Notes: generated by a model from the letters alone, not told the origin. A stretch of 64,000 nucleotides of DNA from RPRC01 sp963746935 (GCA_963746935.1 CAVVDU010000008.1:372001-436000), one strand, 5' to 3'. Positions 35,637 through 44,827 are shown, numbered from the stretch's first letter. Numbers and translations: made by a program.

Positions 35637-36536
35637 CTATTTCTCTTTCGCTTTATTCAGCAACAATCGCCGTGCCTGTGTCGCAATAATCGACGGAACA
35701 TTCTTACTTTTTGCCAATAGCCCCAAGTCCTTGCTGGTAAGTCCGGCGAGAAACCGCAACGTATGCTGAATGGGGGTCTTGCAGTTTTCCACCAGTGATT
35801 TTCTGATCTGATAGTTCTTGGTCCATTCCTTGTTATTACATATTTCACGAAGAATATCGTCGTTATTCAACTGACACTTGGTAATAATCAATATTTCACC
35901 ATCCGTGATACGGGGGTTCTTGATAACAGAACCTGAAACCAGCTTGTTCTTGTCCTTGACAAGGAGCATCCTCCATTCCTTGTCGCCAGTCAAGGCCATC
36001 TTGATTTTTTCGGATATCCCCATTTCCATGGCGAGCTGGTAGGTGGATTTAAACGCTTCTTCGTCATCATCCTCAAGCTCCTCACCGGAGCATTCTTCGC
36101 TTTCGTCGTCCTCGGGAAATTCGTCCTCCGGGCCACTGCTCGCGGTAGTATCCTTGTTCGTTTGCACAATACAATCAGCTAGATGGCAAAGCGTCTGTTC
36201 ATCCGCAGCTGGGTTCAAAGAGATTATTTCCGCAATGGCCGGATTTTTACCGTGCAATCTCGCAAGAAACTGTAAAATTCCGGGATGCACTGACAGATCG
36301 GAGCAAATCTCAATCAGGAGTTGCTCCGAAAGGCTTTGAAGTCCAGATACAGCCGCAGACCTTATTTCCGGATCAGGGTCTCGAGAGAGATAATACAGGA
36401 CAACGGGAACCTCGGCAGGAAGAAGTCCAGCCTCACCCCGAGCAGCCTTCAGCTTTTCCATCCTGGGCGTCTCCGGTTGTACATAGCGAGCAGCATCCCG
36501 AGATATCTTTACCGTTATTTTCCTTGAACCATCCAT
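35637..36536 (-). CDS. HEAT-repeat-like hypothetical protein
   Basis: A 299-aa soluble protein. The N-terminal half contains HEAT-like helices (VPVVLYYLSRDPDPEIRSAA; LSEQLLIEICSDLSVHPGIL). A very acidic spacer follows (EDDESEECSGEELEDDDEEA, about residues 142-161), and the C-terminal half repeats a similar helical pattern (VIKNPRITDGEILIITKC; FLAGLTSKDLGLLAKSKNVP). This resembles DUF2336-type scaffolds. It starts seven bases after the SPOR gene stop and ends 11 bases before the GTPase start, so it may be a GTPase partner, which is inference. Confidence 0.7.
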   Translation of the reverse strand: MDGSRKITVKISRDAARYVQPETPRMEKLKAARGEAGLLPAEVPVVLYYLSRDPDPEIRSAAVSGLQSLSEQLLIEICSDLSVHPGILQFLARLHGKNPAIAEIISLNPAADEQTLCHLADCIVQTNKDTTASSGPEDEFPEDDESEECSGEELEDDDEEAFKSTYQLAMEMGISEKIKMALTGDKEWRMLLVKDKNKLVSGSVIKNPRITDGEILIITKCQLNNDDILREICNNKEWTKNYQIRKSLVENCKTPIQHTLRFLAGLTSKDLGLLAKSKNVPSIIATQARRLLLNKAKEK

Positions 36537-36543
36537 AAAATTA

Positions 36544-37753
36544 TTATTTCGTTAACTGGACAGGGTATGGCTTGAAGCCCAGTTTTTTCAAGCGTTCAGC
36601 CCCCTTCAAAGCGGCATCCCTTGTGGGGTAGCTCCCTGCTGCGAGGGAGTACGTGGAAACCGGTGCCTGAGAGATTTTCAGGATTGGAGCGAACCCCAGT
36701 TTCCGCATACGCTCCTGTTCCTGGACAGCCCTGTCATGGGCAAAGTAGGAGCCAGCATAAATCGCATATTTGTTGTTTTCCCGCAGAAAAAAAGCATCCT
36801 TGCTTGCCTTCTTTACCTTGGCCAGTTCCTCTTGTGCCGCCGAATACGTCGCAACCTCGGCAATAAGCAATCTGTTCATCGGCTCATTTCTCATTTTCGC
36901 CGGCAGGACTGAGGTCTGCAATCCAGATTTCTCGATCTTTACTTTGTCGAAACGCATCGACGACTTCAGAACATAGGTCCCGACAACCAGGGTAAATCGC
37001 TCACCAACCTTTTTTGTACCAGCTTGTTCAAGCAACTCTTTCTTTTTTGGCTTAGCCGTATTTGCAGGAATTTCGGCAATTTTTACAACCTCAGGCTTCT
37101 GTCCGCAGCAGTCTTATGTGTCTCTCCGCCTGTTTTCGAAATCCGATGTTCGCCAGCTTTGGCCATACTGGACGAAGGGGCTATTTTGGTTTCGGAATGA
37201 CTTCAGATCGGTAGAATTTTTCCTGCGGGTAGTGGAGTCCAAAAGCCGGTTTGGCTGGCGCCGTTTTCTGTGTTGCCGGCGATTGCGCGACGGTGCCTTG
37301 CTTGCTTTTACATTTTTTCCAACAGCCGTTGACTGCTTTTTAGCAGTCGGCAGGGGAGGCAGCAGAAGGTTTTCCTGGCTCCGGCAAGGCTTTCACAGTT
37401 TTTTGTCCCGGCGGTTCTTCTCCAGGGGAAACCGTCGAATCCTTCGCTGCATTGCCGGATGAAGAAGTCGCAGGGAGTGAAGAGGCTACGGGAGGAGGCG
37501 AAACCGCCTCCTCCCCTGAGGTTGAAGAAGACTGCACCAGACGCTCGGGAAGAGGTTTTTTGACCTCGGAAGTAAAAACGTCAGGCTGCCCTGGCGTTTC
37601 TTCCTTTGATCTCAAAATATCGGTAAAAAAGTAAAAATAACCGAAGCAGACCGCAAGCGCGAACAGAAAAAACAGTATGCCTTTGACACTGCTCCCCTTG
37701 GAGCCGACTATACCGTTTTGCCCATCGGACTCGGTCAAACCTTTTTTTACCAT
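36544..37753 (-). pseudogene. Single-TM SPOR-domain protein, linker broken by several frameshifts
   Basis: The N-terminal frame (37753 to 37340) gives a cytoplasmic start, one membrane helix (GILFFLFALAVCFGYFYFFT, about residues 25-44) and a Pro/Ser/Glu-rich periplasmic linker, then stops. The C-terminal frame (from about 37105 to 36544) starts PEVVKIAEIPANTAKPKKKE and holds two SPOR-like halves (YAIYAGSYFAHDRAVQEQER; TYSLAAGSYPTRDAALKGAE). Between them, stretches of linker-like protein appear in turn in different frames (PTAKKQSTAVGKN; VAQSPATQKTAPAKPAFG; SSSMAKAGEHRISKTGG), implying several single-base indels within about 250 bases. SPOR domains bind denuded peptidoglycan at division sites. 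As written the product would be truncated. Confidence 0.75.
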
Positions 37754-37803
37754 CCGTTTTCCTCCCTTCTCTAGATGTAGACTTCCGATTATTGGGAAGA
37801 TTA

Positions 37804-39885
37804 CTACTTGTTGTTTGCCGCGGCGTCGTTAATCACTTTCTGAGCCATGTGACTTGGAACTTCCTCATAATGGGAAAACTCCGCGGTAAAAAGTCCGCGG
37901 TCACTGGTCATTGAGCGGAGATCATTGGCATAGGAAAGCATTTCCGCCATGGGAACGACAGCCCTGATAATCTGCGAATTGGCTTTCGGTTCGACCCCGA
38001 CAACCTTGCCCCTTCGAGCATTGAGGTCACCAATGACGTCTCCCATATTATCTTCAGGCACGGTAATCTTCATTTTCATAATTGGTTCGAGAAGCACCGG
38101 TTTTGCCGTTTCCATCGCCTTTTTGAATGCCATGGAGCCGGCGATCTTGAAAGCCATTTCCGATGAATCAACGGTGTGGAAGGAGCCATCATAGAGAACA
38201 GCCTTGAAATCAATCACAGGATATCCGGCCAGGGAGCCTTCCAGGGAAGCTTCCTGAATCCCCTTGTCGACAGCGGGAATATATGTTTTCGGGATAACCC
38301 CACCGACGATCTTGTCCTCGAATTGATAGCCTTCACCACGTGCCTGCGGAACAAACTCAACCCAGCAGTCACCGTATTGGCCTCTGCCTCCGGATTGTTT
38401 TTTGTATTTCCCCTGGACCTTGACAGACGTTTTCATGGTTTCAAGGTAGGGGACCTTCGGGGTCTTGAGCTCCACCTCAACGCTGAATTTGCGCTTCAGT
38501 TTTTCAATCGTAACTTCAAGATGAACCTGCCCCATCCCGGAAATAATCAGTTCCTTGGTTTGATCGTCTCGACGCAGAGTAACAGTCGGATCTTCTTCCA
38601 TCAGCCGCTGCAAGGCACCGTGAATTTTGTCTTCATCGTTCTTGGTCTTTGGCTGGATAGCATAGGAAATCACCGGCTCAAGGGTTGTTGCCGGCTCGTA
38701 GAGTATCGGCATGTCAGCGCTGCACAGGGTATCGCCACTCACCGTTTCCTTCAGTTTGGCGACAGCTACGATATCCCCTGCCACAGCCTGTTTGATCGGC
38801 TTCTGTTTTTTTCCTTCCAGTTCGTAAATCTGCCCGATACGCTCAGTGCAATCACGGGACGAGTTGTAGATTGTCGAATCGGAATTCAATACACCGGAAT
38901 AGACACGAAAGACGGAAATTTTACCGGTGTAGGGGTCTGATGTGGTTTTGAATACCAGCGCAGAAAAAGGTTCTGCTTCGTCTGGAGCACGTTCCACAAT
39001 CTCATTGGTCTTCGGATTAATTCCGGATACATTTCCGCGATCGATGGGGGAAGGTAAACAATGACAAATATAGTCAAGCAATTGGGGAACACCTATGTTC
39101 ATGGTCGCAGAACCACAGAAAACAGGGGTAAAGGTATTTCGAAGGGTACCAACCCTTAAACCGTCAAGTATTTCTTCCTCGGAAAGCTCACCGACATCAA
39201 GGAATTTTTCCGTCAAGGCATCATATGCTTCGGCAACCGTCTCAACCAGTTTCTCCCGCATGCTTTCGGCATCGGCACGATAGGCTTCGGGGATCTCTAT
39301 TTCTGTGAAAGTGCCGGAAAAGTCCTTGGCAAATCGATAGGCTTTCATTTTTACCAGATCGATAACACCCTCAAAACTCTCTTCTGCTCCCAGCGGAATT
39401 TCTACAGCAACAGCCCGTGCTCCCAGGGCCTTTTCCATATCGCCCATGGCCCGAAGGAAGTTGGCGCGTTCCCTGTCCATCTTATTCACGAAAGCAATGC
39501 GGGGGATCTCGGCCTCGTTGGCCCATTCCCAAACTTCTTCCGTCTGAACCTTAACTCCTGAAATGGCAGAAATAATGACAACCGCCCCGCCGAGAACCCT
39601 GAGACAGGAGCGAGTGTCAGCAATAAAATCGCCATAACCCGGGGTGTCAACAATATGGAGCGAATGACCATTCCATTCACCATGGTTGAGGGCAGACGAA
39701 ACCGTTATCTGCCGCTTGACCTCTTCCGGTTCGAAATCTGTTGATGTCGTTCCGTCATCAACACGACCAAGACGGTCAATCGTCCCGGAGGCAAACAATA
39801 TAGCTTCTGTCAGGGACGTTTTCCCCGCCCCTCCATGGGCCACAATGCCAACGTTTCTCATTTTTGCGGTCTCACATTTTGCCAT
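37804..39885 (-). CDS. Elongation factor G-like GTPase (EF-G paralogue)
   Basis: A 693-aa translational GTPase with the five EF-G domains: G domain with P-loop AHGGAGKTS (usual EF-G has AHIDAGKT), switch 2 DTPGYGDF, NKMD, then domain II (EPFSALVFKTTSDPYTGKIS), III, IV (GGRGQYGDCWVEFVPQARGE) and V (EPIMKMKITVPEDNMGDVIG). The GGAGKT form marks the EF-G-like paralogues found beside a canonical fusA, which normally sits in the str ribosomal operon. Its exact role (translocation backup, recycling or stress) is not known from sequence. AAGGGGGC precedes the ATG. Confidence 0.9.
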   Translation of the reverse strand: MAKCETAKMRNVGIVAHGGAGKTSLTEAILFASGTIDRLGRVDDGTTSTDFEPEEVKRQITVSSALNHGEWNGHSLHIVDTPGYGDFIADTRSCLRVLGGAVVIISAISGVKVQTEEVWEWANEAEIPRIAFVNKMDRERANFLRAMGDMEKALGARAVAVEIPLGAEESFEGVIDLVKMKAYRFAKDFSGTFTEIEIPEAYRADAESMREKLVETVAEAYDALTEKFLDVGELSEEEILDGLRVGTLRNTFTPVFCGSATMNIGVPQLLDYICHCLPSPIDRGNVSGINPKTNEIVERAPDEAEPFSALVFKTTSDPYTGKISVFRVYSGVLNSDSTIYNSSRDCTERIGQIYELEGKKQKPIKQAVAGDIVAVAKLKETVSGDTLCSADMPILYEPATTLEPVISYAIQPKTKNDEDKIHGALQRLMEEDPTVTLRRDDQTKELIISGMGQVHLEVTIEKLKRKFSVEVELKTPKVPYLETMKTSVKVQGKYKKQSGGRGQYGDCWVEFVPQARGEGYQFEDKIVGGVIPKTYIPAVDKGIQEASLEGSLAGYPVIDFKAVLYDGSFHTVDSSEMAFKIAGSMAFKKAMETAKPVLLEPIMKMKITVPEDNMGDVIGDLNARRGKVVGVEPKANSQIIRAVVPMAEMLSYANDLRSMTSDRGLFTAEFSHYEEVPSHMAQKVINDAAANNK

Positions 39886-40028
39886 AAAGCCCCCTTGCTT
39901 ATGTAATAGGTAGTACGCCTCCTACATGACTCCGAAGGGAAATCTCTCTGTCACCCCCAAAACTATCTCCAACCTGCTATAAAACAGCTGTGTAACCACA
40001 CCTTACCCCATACTCATTCGAGAATGAA

Positions 40029-40811
40029 TCACAAGGGCGTTGCCGTCTGACTGTTCCGCTCGTAAAGAATTCGCAATCCTTCCAGGGTGAGAAATTCATG
40101 GACCTCTTCAATGGTTTTTGATTCTTCGGCAATCATTCTTGCCAGTCCACCCGTGGCGATAACACGTGGATTTTCTCGACTCTCCGCTTTAATTCTCGTG
40201 ACGATTTCATCAACAAGACCGACATACCCATAAAAAATTCCCGCCTGCATTGCTCCCACGGTATTTTTTGCGATAATCGAGGCTGGTTTGACCACATCAA
40301 CCCTCGGGAGCTTGCTTGCTTTCTGGAACAGGGCTTCAGCTGAAATCATTATCCCTGGTGCAATTACCCCGCCACAGTAATGCCCCTTGGCATTAACCAG
40401 ATCAAACGTTGTTGCTGTTCCAAAATCAACAATGATGAGGGCCGAACTGTACCTTTCATAGGCAGCCACAGCATTGACAATACGGTCAGCACCCACTTCC
40501 TTGGGATTTTCATAGTGAATCGGCATGCCGGTTTTGATCCCGGGACCGACCACATATGGCTTCAAATTGAAATAGCGAAGTGACATTCTCTCCAGGACAC
40601 CGGTCAGGGCCGGCACTACGGAAGAAAGAATTACATCCCCCACCGAGGCACACTCAATTCCGGAAAAAAGAAAAAGTTCCCTGATGAGTATTGCGTATTC
40701 ATCTACTGTTTTTGCTGTATCGGTAGCAATGCGCCAGTCCCTTACAAGACGGTCACCTTCATACAAACCAAGCACCATATTCGTATTGCCCACATCAATG
40801 ACAAATAACAC
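40029..40811 (-). CDS. coaX: Type III pantothenate kinase
   Basis: Cytoplasmic ASKHA-fold kinase for the first step of coenzyme A synthesis. Phosphate motif VIDVGNTNMVLGLYEG lies at residues 4-19, the catalytic region is GADRIVNAVAAYERY, and VDFGTATTFDLV and GGVIAPGIMIS are the adenosine-side motifs. It starts with GTG at 40811, preceded by GGGAGAG. A longer open frame to 40874 lacks homology. 260 aa is the usual length. Last gene of nadC-birA-coaX, a cofactor operon. Confidence 0.93.
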   Translation of the reverse strand: MLFVIDVGNTNMVLGLYEGDRLVRDWRIATDTAKTVDEYAILIRELFLFSGIECASVGDVILSSVVPALTGVLERMSLRYFNLKPYVVGPGIKTGMPIHYENPKEVGADRIVNAVAAYERYSSALIIVDFGTATTFDLVNAKGHYCGGVIAPGIMISAEALFQKASKLPRVDVVKPASIIAKNTVGAMQAGIFYGYVGLVDEIVTRIKAESRENPRVIATGGLARMIAEESKTIEEVHEFLTLEGLRILYERNSQTATPL

Positions 40812-40874
40812 GTGCACACTCTCCCAGATAAGCAAATGTCTGCGAAACGCCCGGGACGCAGGCGTCATATACAC

Positions 40875-41888
40875 CTACAGGATCGTAACGTCTCCGGCAA
40901 GCACCCTTTCAGGAGCCCCGTCCCCACGGGTGAGAAGGAGCGCGCCATCATTGTCGACACCTATGACGACACCTTCTGTTTCCGCGTTTCCAAAAGAAAC
41001 TCTGACCTTTCTTCCCTGGACCGTGCTTCGTGAAAGCCACTCCTCCCGGATAGCAGGAAACCCATGGCTCAGATAATCATCATAAAGTCCATCAAGGGAG
41101 GCAAGGAGTGCCCGGGTAAAGTCGACACGATTGACGGGGACTCCCTTCTCAAGGAGCAGGGAGGTGGCCGGCTGACGCAATTCCCTCGGGAACTGCTCTC
41201 GAAGCATATTGATATTGACGCCAATACCAAGCACGACACAATGAATTGTGTCAGTTTCGGCACTCATTTCATTAAGAAGGCCTGCAACCTTATGGCCTTG
41301 GAGCAGGATGTCGTTTGGCCATTTGATCTTCGGCTGCAATCGGGCCACTTCTTCGATTGCCCGAGCAACTGCAACCGCCGAAAGGAAAGTGAGCTGGGGA
41401 GCCTTGACTGGTGACATGGGGGGGCGCAGAATAACGGAGCAATATAAGTTCACTCCAGGAGGTGACTCCCAATGCCTTCCAAGACGACCTTTGCCACCTG
41501 TTTGCGCCTCGGCAATCACAACCGTGCCTTCCCGGGCAGAGTTTTCCGCCAAGCGGAAGGCAAGGAGGTTGGTTGATTCGGTTTCCCTGACACTGGTAAT
41601 CTGACATCCAATTCGTTTCGTTTGCAGCCCGGATGATAATTCAAGGGAGGTGAGGACATCAGGAGCAGCAATGAAACGATACCCCCGGGATGGAACAGAT
41701 TCAATCAAATACCCTTGCGACAAAAGGTTTTTTACTTGTTTCCAGACAGCAGTACGAGAGACCTTCAGGGCAGATCCGAGCTCCTCCCCTGAAATCACTT
41801 CCCCTTTTCTGTCACGAAAGAGTTTCAGCAATCCCTGTTCGAGGGACTGTTTTTCGACACCGGTACCGGGTGTGTCCGTGTCCTTCAC
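40875..41888 (-). CDS. birA: Bifunctional biotin-protein ligase / biotin repressor
   Basis: Attaches biotin to carboxylase carrier protein via biotinyl-AMP and can repress biotin genes. An N-terminal winged helix-turn-helix (LLKLFRDRKGEVISGEELGS, VSRTAVWKQVKNLLSQGY; residues about 18-60) is followed by the ligase domain with GGKGRLGRHWESP, KWPNDILL and GIGVNIN, and a C-terminal SH3-like domain. 337 aa. Its GTG start overlaps the nadC stop by one base (TAGTG). Because the HTH is intact, it may regulate biotin genes elsewhere. Confidence 0.94.
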   Translation of the reverse strand: MKDTDTPGTGVEKQSLEQGLLKLFRDRKGEVISGEELGSALKVSRTAVWKQVKNLLSQGYLIESVPSRGYRFIAAPDVLTSLELSSGLQTKRIGCQITSVRETESTNLLAFRLAENSAREGTVVIAEAQTGGKGRLGRHWESPPGVNLYCSVILRPPMSPVKAPQLTFLSAVAVARAIEEVARLQPKIKWPNDILLQGHKVAGLLNEMSAETDTIHCVVLGIGVNINMLREQFPRELRQPATSLLLEKGVPVNRVDFTRALLASLDGLYDDYLSHGFPAIREEWLSRSTVQGRKVRVSFGNAETEGVVIGVDNDGALLLTRGDGAPERVLAGDVTIL

Positions 41889-42715
41889 TACGCCCCCAAT
41901 AGCATGGAAATATCCATCGCACGAGCCGAATGGGTTAATGCTCCAACAGAAATTATATCAACACCGGTAGCGGCTATCCCGGCAATGGTCTCCAGAGTAA
42001 CACCGCCGGAAGCCTCAGTCAGTGAACGCCCCCCAATCAAGGCTACCGCACGTCGCATTGTTTCCAGATCCATGTTATCCAACATGATTATATCAGCACC
42101 GGCGGAGAGTGCCTCTGCAACCTGGTCCAAGGTCTCCGTTTCCACCTCGATCTTCATGGTATGGGGGACAAAAGCGCGTGCTCGCTCAACCGCAATGGAG
42201 AGGCCGCCGGCAGCGGCAATATGATTCTCCTTTATCAGGACTGCATCATAGAGTCCACTGCGATGGTTGTTTCCCCCACCGATTCGAACAGCATATTTTT
42301 CAAGCTGACGCAAGCCAGGGGTTGTCTTTCTGGTATCAACGACTTTTGCTCCAGTGTTGGCAACAGCTTGTTTATAGCGGGCGGTCAGAGTTGCGATACC
42401 ACACATTCTCTGCAGGAGATTCAATGCAACCCTCTCCGCCTGGAGCAGGGATGCAGCGTCACCGATGATATCCGCAATGACGTCCCCGGACTTCAATTGT
42501 GACCCGTCCGAAAAACGGGCAGTAAAGAGCACTTCCTGATCGACCTGGGCAAAAACCCGGGCGGCAACATCAATACCAGCCAAAACCATCGACTCTTTTG
42601 CAATCAGTCTCGCCGCGGCACTGCGCTTCCCCGGAACTACAGCCTGCGTGGTGATGTCACCGGTATGGATATCTTCCAGCAAGGCATTCTCGATAATTCT
42701 ATCAATCCCTATCAT
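41888..42715 (-). CDS. nadC: Nicotinate-nucleotide pyrophosphorylase (carboxylating)
   Basis: Converts quinolinate and PRPP to nicotinate mononucleotide in de novo NAD synthesis. Signature blocks are LLEDIHTGDITTQAVVPG, RVALNLLQRMCGIATLTARY, DTRKTTPGLRQLEKYAVRIGGG-type substrate loop (TRKTTPGLRQLEKYAV), HRSGLYDAVLIKENHI, and ADIIMLDNMD. The start is ATG 42715 with GGGAG seven bases before it, giving 275 aa. First gene of the nadC-birA-coaX operon. Confidence 0.95.
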   Translation of the reverse strand: MIGIDRIIENALLEDIHTGDITTQAVVPGKRSAAARLIAKESMVLAGIDVAARVFAQVDQEVLFTARFSDGSQLKSGDVIADIIGDAASLLQAERVALNLLQRMCGIATLTARYKQAVANTGAKVVDTRKTTPGLRQLEKYAVRIGGGNNHRSGLYDAVLIKENHIAAAGGLSIAVERARAFVPHTMKIEVETETLDQVAEALSAGADIIMLDNMDLETMRRAVALIGGRSLTEASGGVTLETIAGIAATGVDIISVGALTHSARAMDISMLLGA

Positions 42716-43160
42716 AAAAAAGCTCCCAAACAGACACGATTCCGACATTTGCAGCGGGCGGGAAAAACCTCATGCGGTGCCGTTCCCATCAATAAACTTT
42801 CCCAGGCTCGACAGCAGAGAGAGGTGGAATTGCATTTCACCTCGGGAACGGGCAAAACCGCTCTTAAAAAGACTTTGCGCAGGTTCAATCTTTATAACAT
42901 AGGTTCAAAACGACAGCAACCGCTAATCCTCCGTTTCTCCTTGTGCTATTGTTGTTCCGGCTCCATATGATGTTGAAACAAAGCTTCAGGTAACTGCAAA
43001 ATAAAACGTGGAAATGCACCCATTCAGTACTGTTCGGATGGTAACAGGAGATTATTCCGAGAAACCGACCGCCGTGCACAATCGTCAGGGTAAAAAGAGA
43101 GAAAACATGATTTGTTCAAAGCATTCCGGCAACCTGAGGAAAGAGGAAAGGAGAAAACAC
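42716..43160. other. Gene-free region upstream of nadC
   Basis: About 445 bases without a supported gene between nadC (minus strand) and the terminator of the tRNA-Gln/tRNA-Glu unit. It must hold the nadC promoter, but no convincing -35/-10 pair or known NAD-regulator site was recognised by eye. Confidence 0.4.
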
Positions 43161-43199
43161 AAAAAAGCCTTCGCACCCCTAGGGGGCACGAAGGCTTTA
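43161..43199 (-). terminator. Terminator of the tRNA-Gln/tRNA-Glu transcript
   Basis: Stem aaagccttcg / cgaaggcttt with an inner cccc/gggg, followed on the minus strand by TTTTTTG. It lies eight bases beyond the tRNA-Glu 3' end. Confidence 0.9.
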
Positions 43200-43206
43200 A
43201 AAATAA

Positions 43207-43281
43207 TGGTGATCCCAAGGGGACTTGAACCCCTGTTACCGACGTGAAAGGCCAGTGTCCTAACCGCTAGACGATGGGACC
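43207..43281 (-). tRNA. tRNA-Glu (UUC)
   Basis: 75-nt cloverleaf on the minus strand with 5' GGTCCCA paired to TGGGATC, anticodon loop CTTTCAC (anticodon TTC), T-loop GGTTCAAGT and encoded CCA. 38 bp downstream of tRNA-Gln, same transcript. Confidence 0.97.
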
Positions 43282-43319
43282 GGAATTTTCCGGCAATCAT
43301 GAAACAGATTGCAGGAATA

Positions 43320-43393
43320 TGGCTGGGGGACAAGGATTCGAACCTTGGTTGGCGGAGTCAGAGTCCGCAGTCCTGCCGCTAGACGATCCCCCA
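43320..43393 (-). tRNA. tRNA-Gln (CUG)
   Basis: 74-nt cloverleaf on the minus strand beginning TGGGGGATCG, as is typical of tRNA-Gln. Anticodon stem GCGGA/TCCGC with loop CTCTGAC (anticodon CTG), T-loop GGTTCGAAT, encoded CCA. Confidence 0.96.
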
Positions 43394-43407
43394 ACAGGCA
43401 GACTAGG

Positions 43408-43436
43408 TATATATCAAAGTCACACCACTCCGTCAA
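43408..43436 (-). promoter_or_regulatory. Sigma-70 promoter of the tRNA-Gln/Glu unit
   Basis: TTGACG, 17-base spacer, TATATA on the minus strand. The -10 ends 15 bases before the tRNA-Gln 5' end. Confidence 0.75.
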
Positions 43437-43455
43437 GCCTTTTCGAGTGCCTGGG

Positions 43456-44019
43456 CTATAATGCGGAAAGCCTTCCGTTCTTCAAAATCTCTGCCGCACC
43501 AGCCTCAAGCACCCTTACGTTTGCAGGAATATATTTATGATTACGCTCCGGCAGGCTGAGCTTCAGCGCCTCGGCAAGAGATTCCAGCGAGACCGCACCG
43601 GTCCTGGCTGCATACGCCCCGACAGCAACCATGTTAACCATCCGGGGTTCCCCAACTTTCTGCGCTATGGCATTCATCGGAAGTGAGATAACCTCGACAT
43701 CACCCCTGACGAACTTGGCTACATCAACCAAAGAAGAATTAACGATACAGATGCCACCAACCTTGATCTTCCCGGAATATTTATCCATCGACAACTGGTT
43801 GAGAATCACTCCGACAGAAGGATTTCCGACCACCGGTGAACCTACATCGCCATCGGCAATAACGACAGTGCAATTTGCGGCCCCACCCCTCTTTTCGACA
43901 CCGTACGACGGTAGAAAAGAAACATTTTTGCCTTCGATAATGGCGGCATGGGCTAAAAGAGTGCCCGCAAGGAGCACCCCCTGACCACCGAAACCGGACA
44001 TAAACATATCATGCCTCAT
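43456..44019 (-). CDS. korC: 2-oxoacid:ferredoxin oxidoreductase gamma subunit
   Basis: Gamma subunit of a four-part 2-oxoacid:ferredoxin oxidoreductase, most likely 2-oxoglutarate specific (reductive or oxidative TCA cycle). It has the gamma-type GFGGQGVLLAGTLLAHAA (about residues 9-26), SYGVEKRGGAANCTVVIAD and VGAYAARTGAVSLESLAEAL blocks. 187 aa. ATG 44019 with GGGGGA upstream is preferred over an in-frame TTG at 44025. It is last in the order ferredoxin-alpha-beta-gamma. VorC-like is the alternative name if the substrate is a branched-chain oxoacid. Confidence 0.88.
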   Translation of the reverse strand: MRHDMFMSGFGGQGVLLAGTLLAHAAIIEGKNVSFLPSYGVEKRGGAANCTVVIADGDVGSPVVGNPSVGVILNQLSMDKYSGKIKVGGICIVNSSLVDVAKFVRGDVEVISLPMNAIAQKVGEPRMVNMVAVGAYAARTGAVSLESLAEALKLSLPERNHKYIPANVRVLEAGAAEILKNGRLSAL

Positions 44020-44083
44020 GCGCAATCCCCCAGTCCACTATAAGAATTATCCAAACCCTCCTCAATCGACAGGCTGCTGAAGG

Positions 44084-44827
44084 TTAGAGACTAGCGGTGT
44101 TTTTGAAGACTCCGAGCTTGAAATATTCACACATCTCGCTCCCGACCCGCTCGTTCGCCTCAACCGCACCCATCCCCCAGTTTGTCGGACAGGCAGACAG
44201 TACCTCAACGAATGAAAACCCCTTTCCCTCAACCTGATACTGAAAGGCTTTTTTTATCTGTCGTTTTGCATCCATGAGGTTCTTGGGTGTATCTACTGCC
44301 GTCCTCGCGGCAAAAGCCACTCCTTCCAATCCAGAGAGCAACTCGGTTACCCGGATGGGAAAACCTTCTTTTTCAGACCTCCTGCCATAGGGCGAGGTTG
44401 AGGTCTTTTGGCCAAGAAGCGTGGTCGGGGCCATCTGACCTCCCGTCATACCATACGTGGTATTATTCACAAAAATAACGGTGATATCTTCTCCTCGATT
44501 AGCGGCGTGAATTATCTCAGCCGTGCCGATTGCTGCAAGGTCTCCATCACCCTGATAGGTAAAAACGAAACTGTCCGGCCTGGCTCGCTTGATTCCGGTT
44601 GCAACTGCTGGCGCACGACCATGGGGAGCCTCGATGACGTCAACATCGAAATAGTTATACAAAAACACAGAACAACCGATGGACGCCACTCCAATGGTCT
44701 TTTCCTGGAGTTCGAATTCGTCCAGAGCCTCTGCCACAAGCCGATGTATCGTGCCGTGGTGACATCCCGGACAAAAATGGGTTTGAACGTCCTTCAAAGC
44801 TGCCGGTCTTATGAATACCTGTTGCAT
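44084..44827 (-). CDS. korB: 2-oxoacid:ferredoxin oxidoreductase beta subunit (TPP-binding)
   Basis: Catalytic beta subunit that binds thiamine diphosphate. FCPGCHHGTIHRLVAEAL holds the characteristic CPGC, the TPP/Mg motif runs TYQGDGDLAAIGTAEIIHAA and NNTTYGMTGGQMAPTT, and CPTNWGMG lies near the end. 247 aa from ATG 44827 with GAGG upstream (the frame opens at 44878). The short beta without an extra ferredoxin domain matches the KorB/VorA type, with electrons leaving through the separate ferredoxin subunit. Confidence 0.9.
   Translation of the reverse strand: MQQVFIRPAALKDVQTHFCPGCHHGTIHRLVAEALDEFELQEKTIGVASIGCSVFLYNYFDVDVIEAPHGRAPAVATGIKRARPDSFVFTYQGDGDLAAIGTAEIIHAANRGEDITVIFVNNTTYGMTGGQMAPTTLLGQKTSTSPYGRRSEKEGFPIRVTELLSGLEGVAFAARTAVDTPKNLMDAKRQIKKAFQYQVEGKGFSFVEVLSACPTNWGMGAVEANERVGSEMCEYFKLGVFKNTASL

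Noticed and set aside
35401..35769. Open frame antisense to the GTPase and repeat-protein genes
   Set aside because: Shadow of two clear genes, with no ribosome site.
43008..43540. Open frames across the tRNA-Glu and tRNA-Gln genes
   Set aside because: They read through tRNAs and a terminator and have no ribosome sites or recognisable protein.
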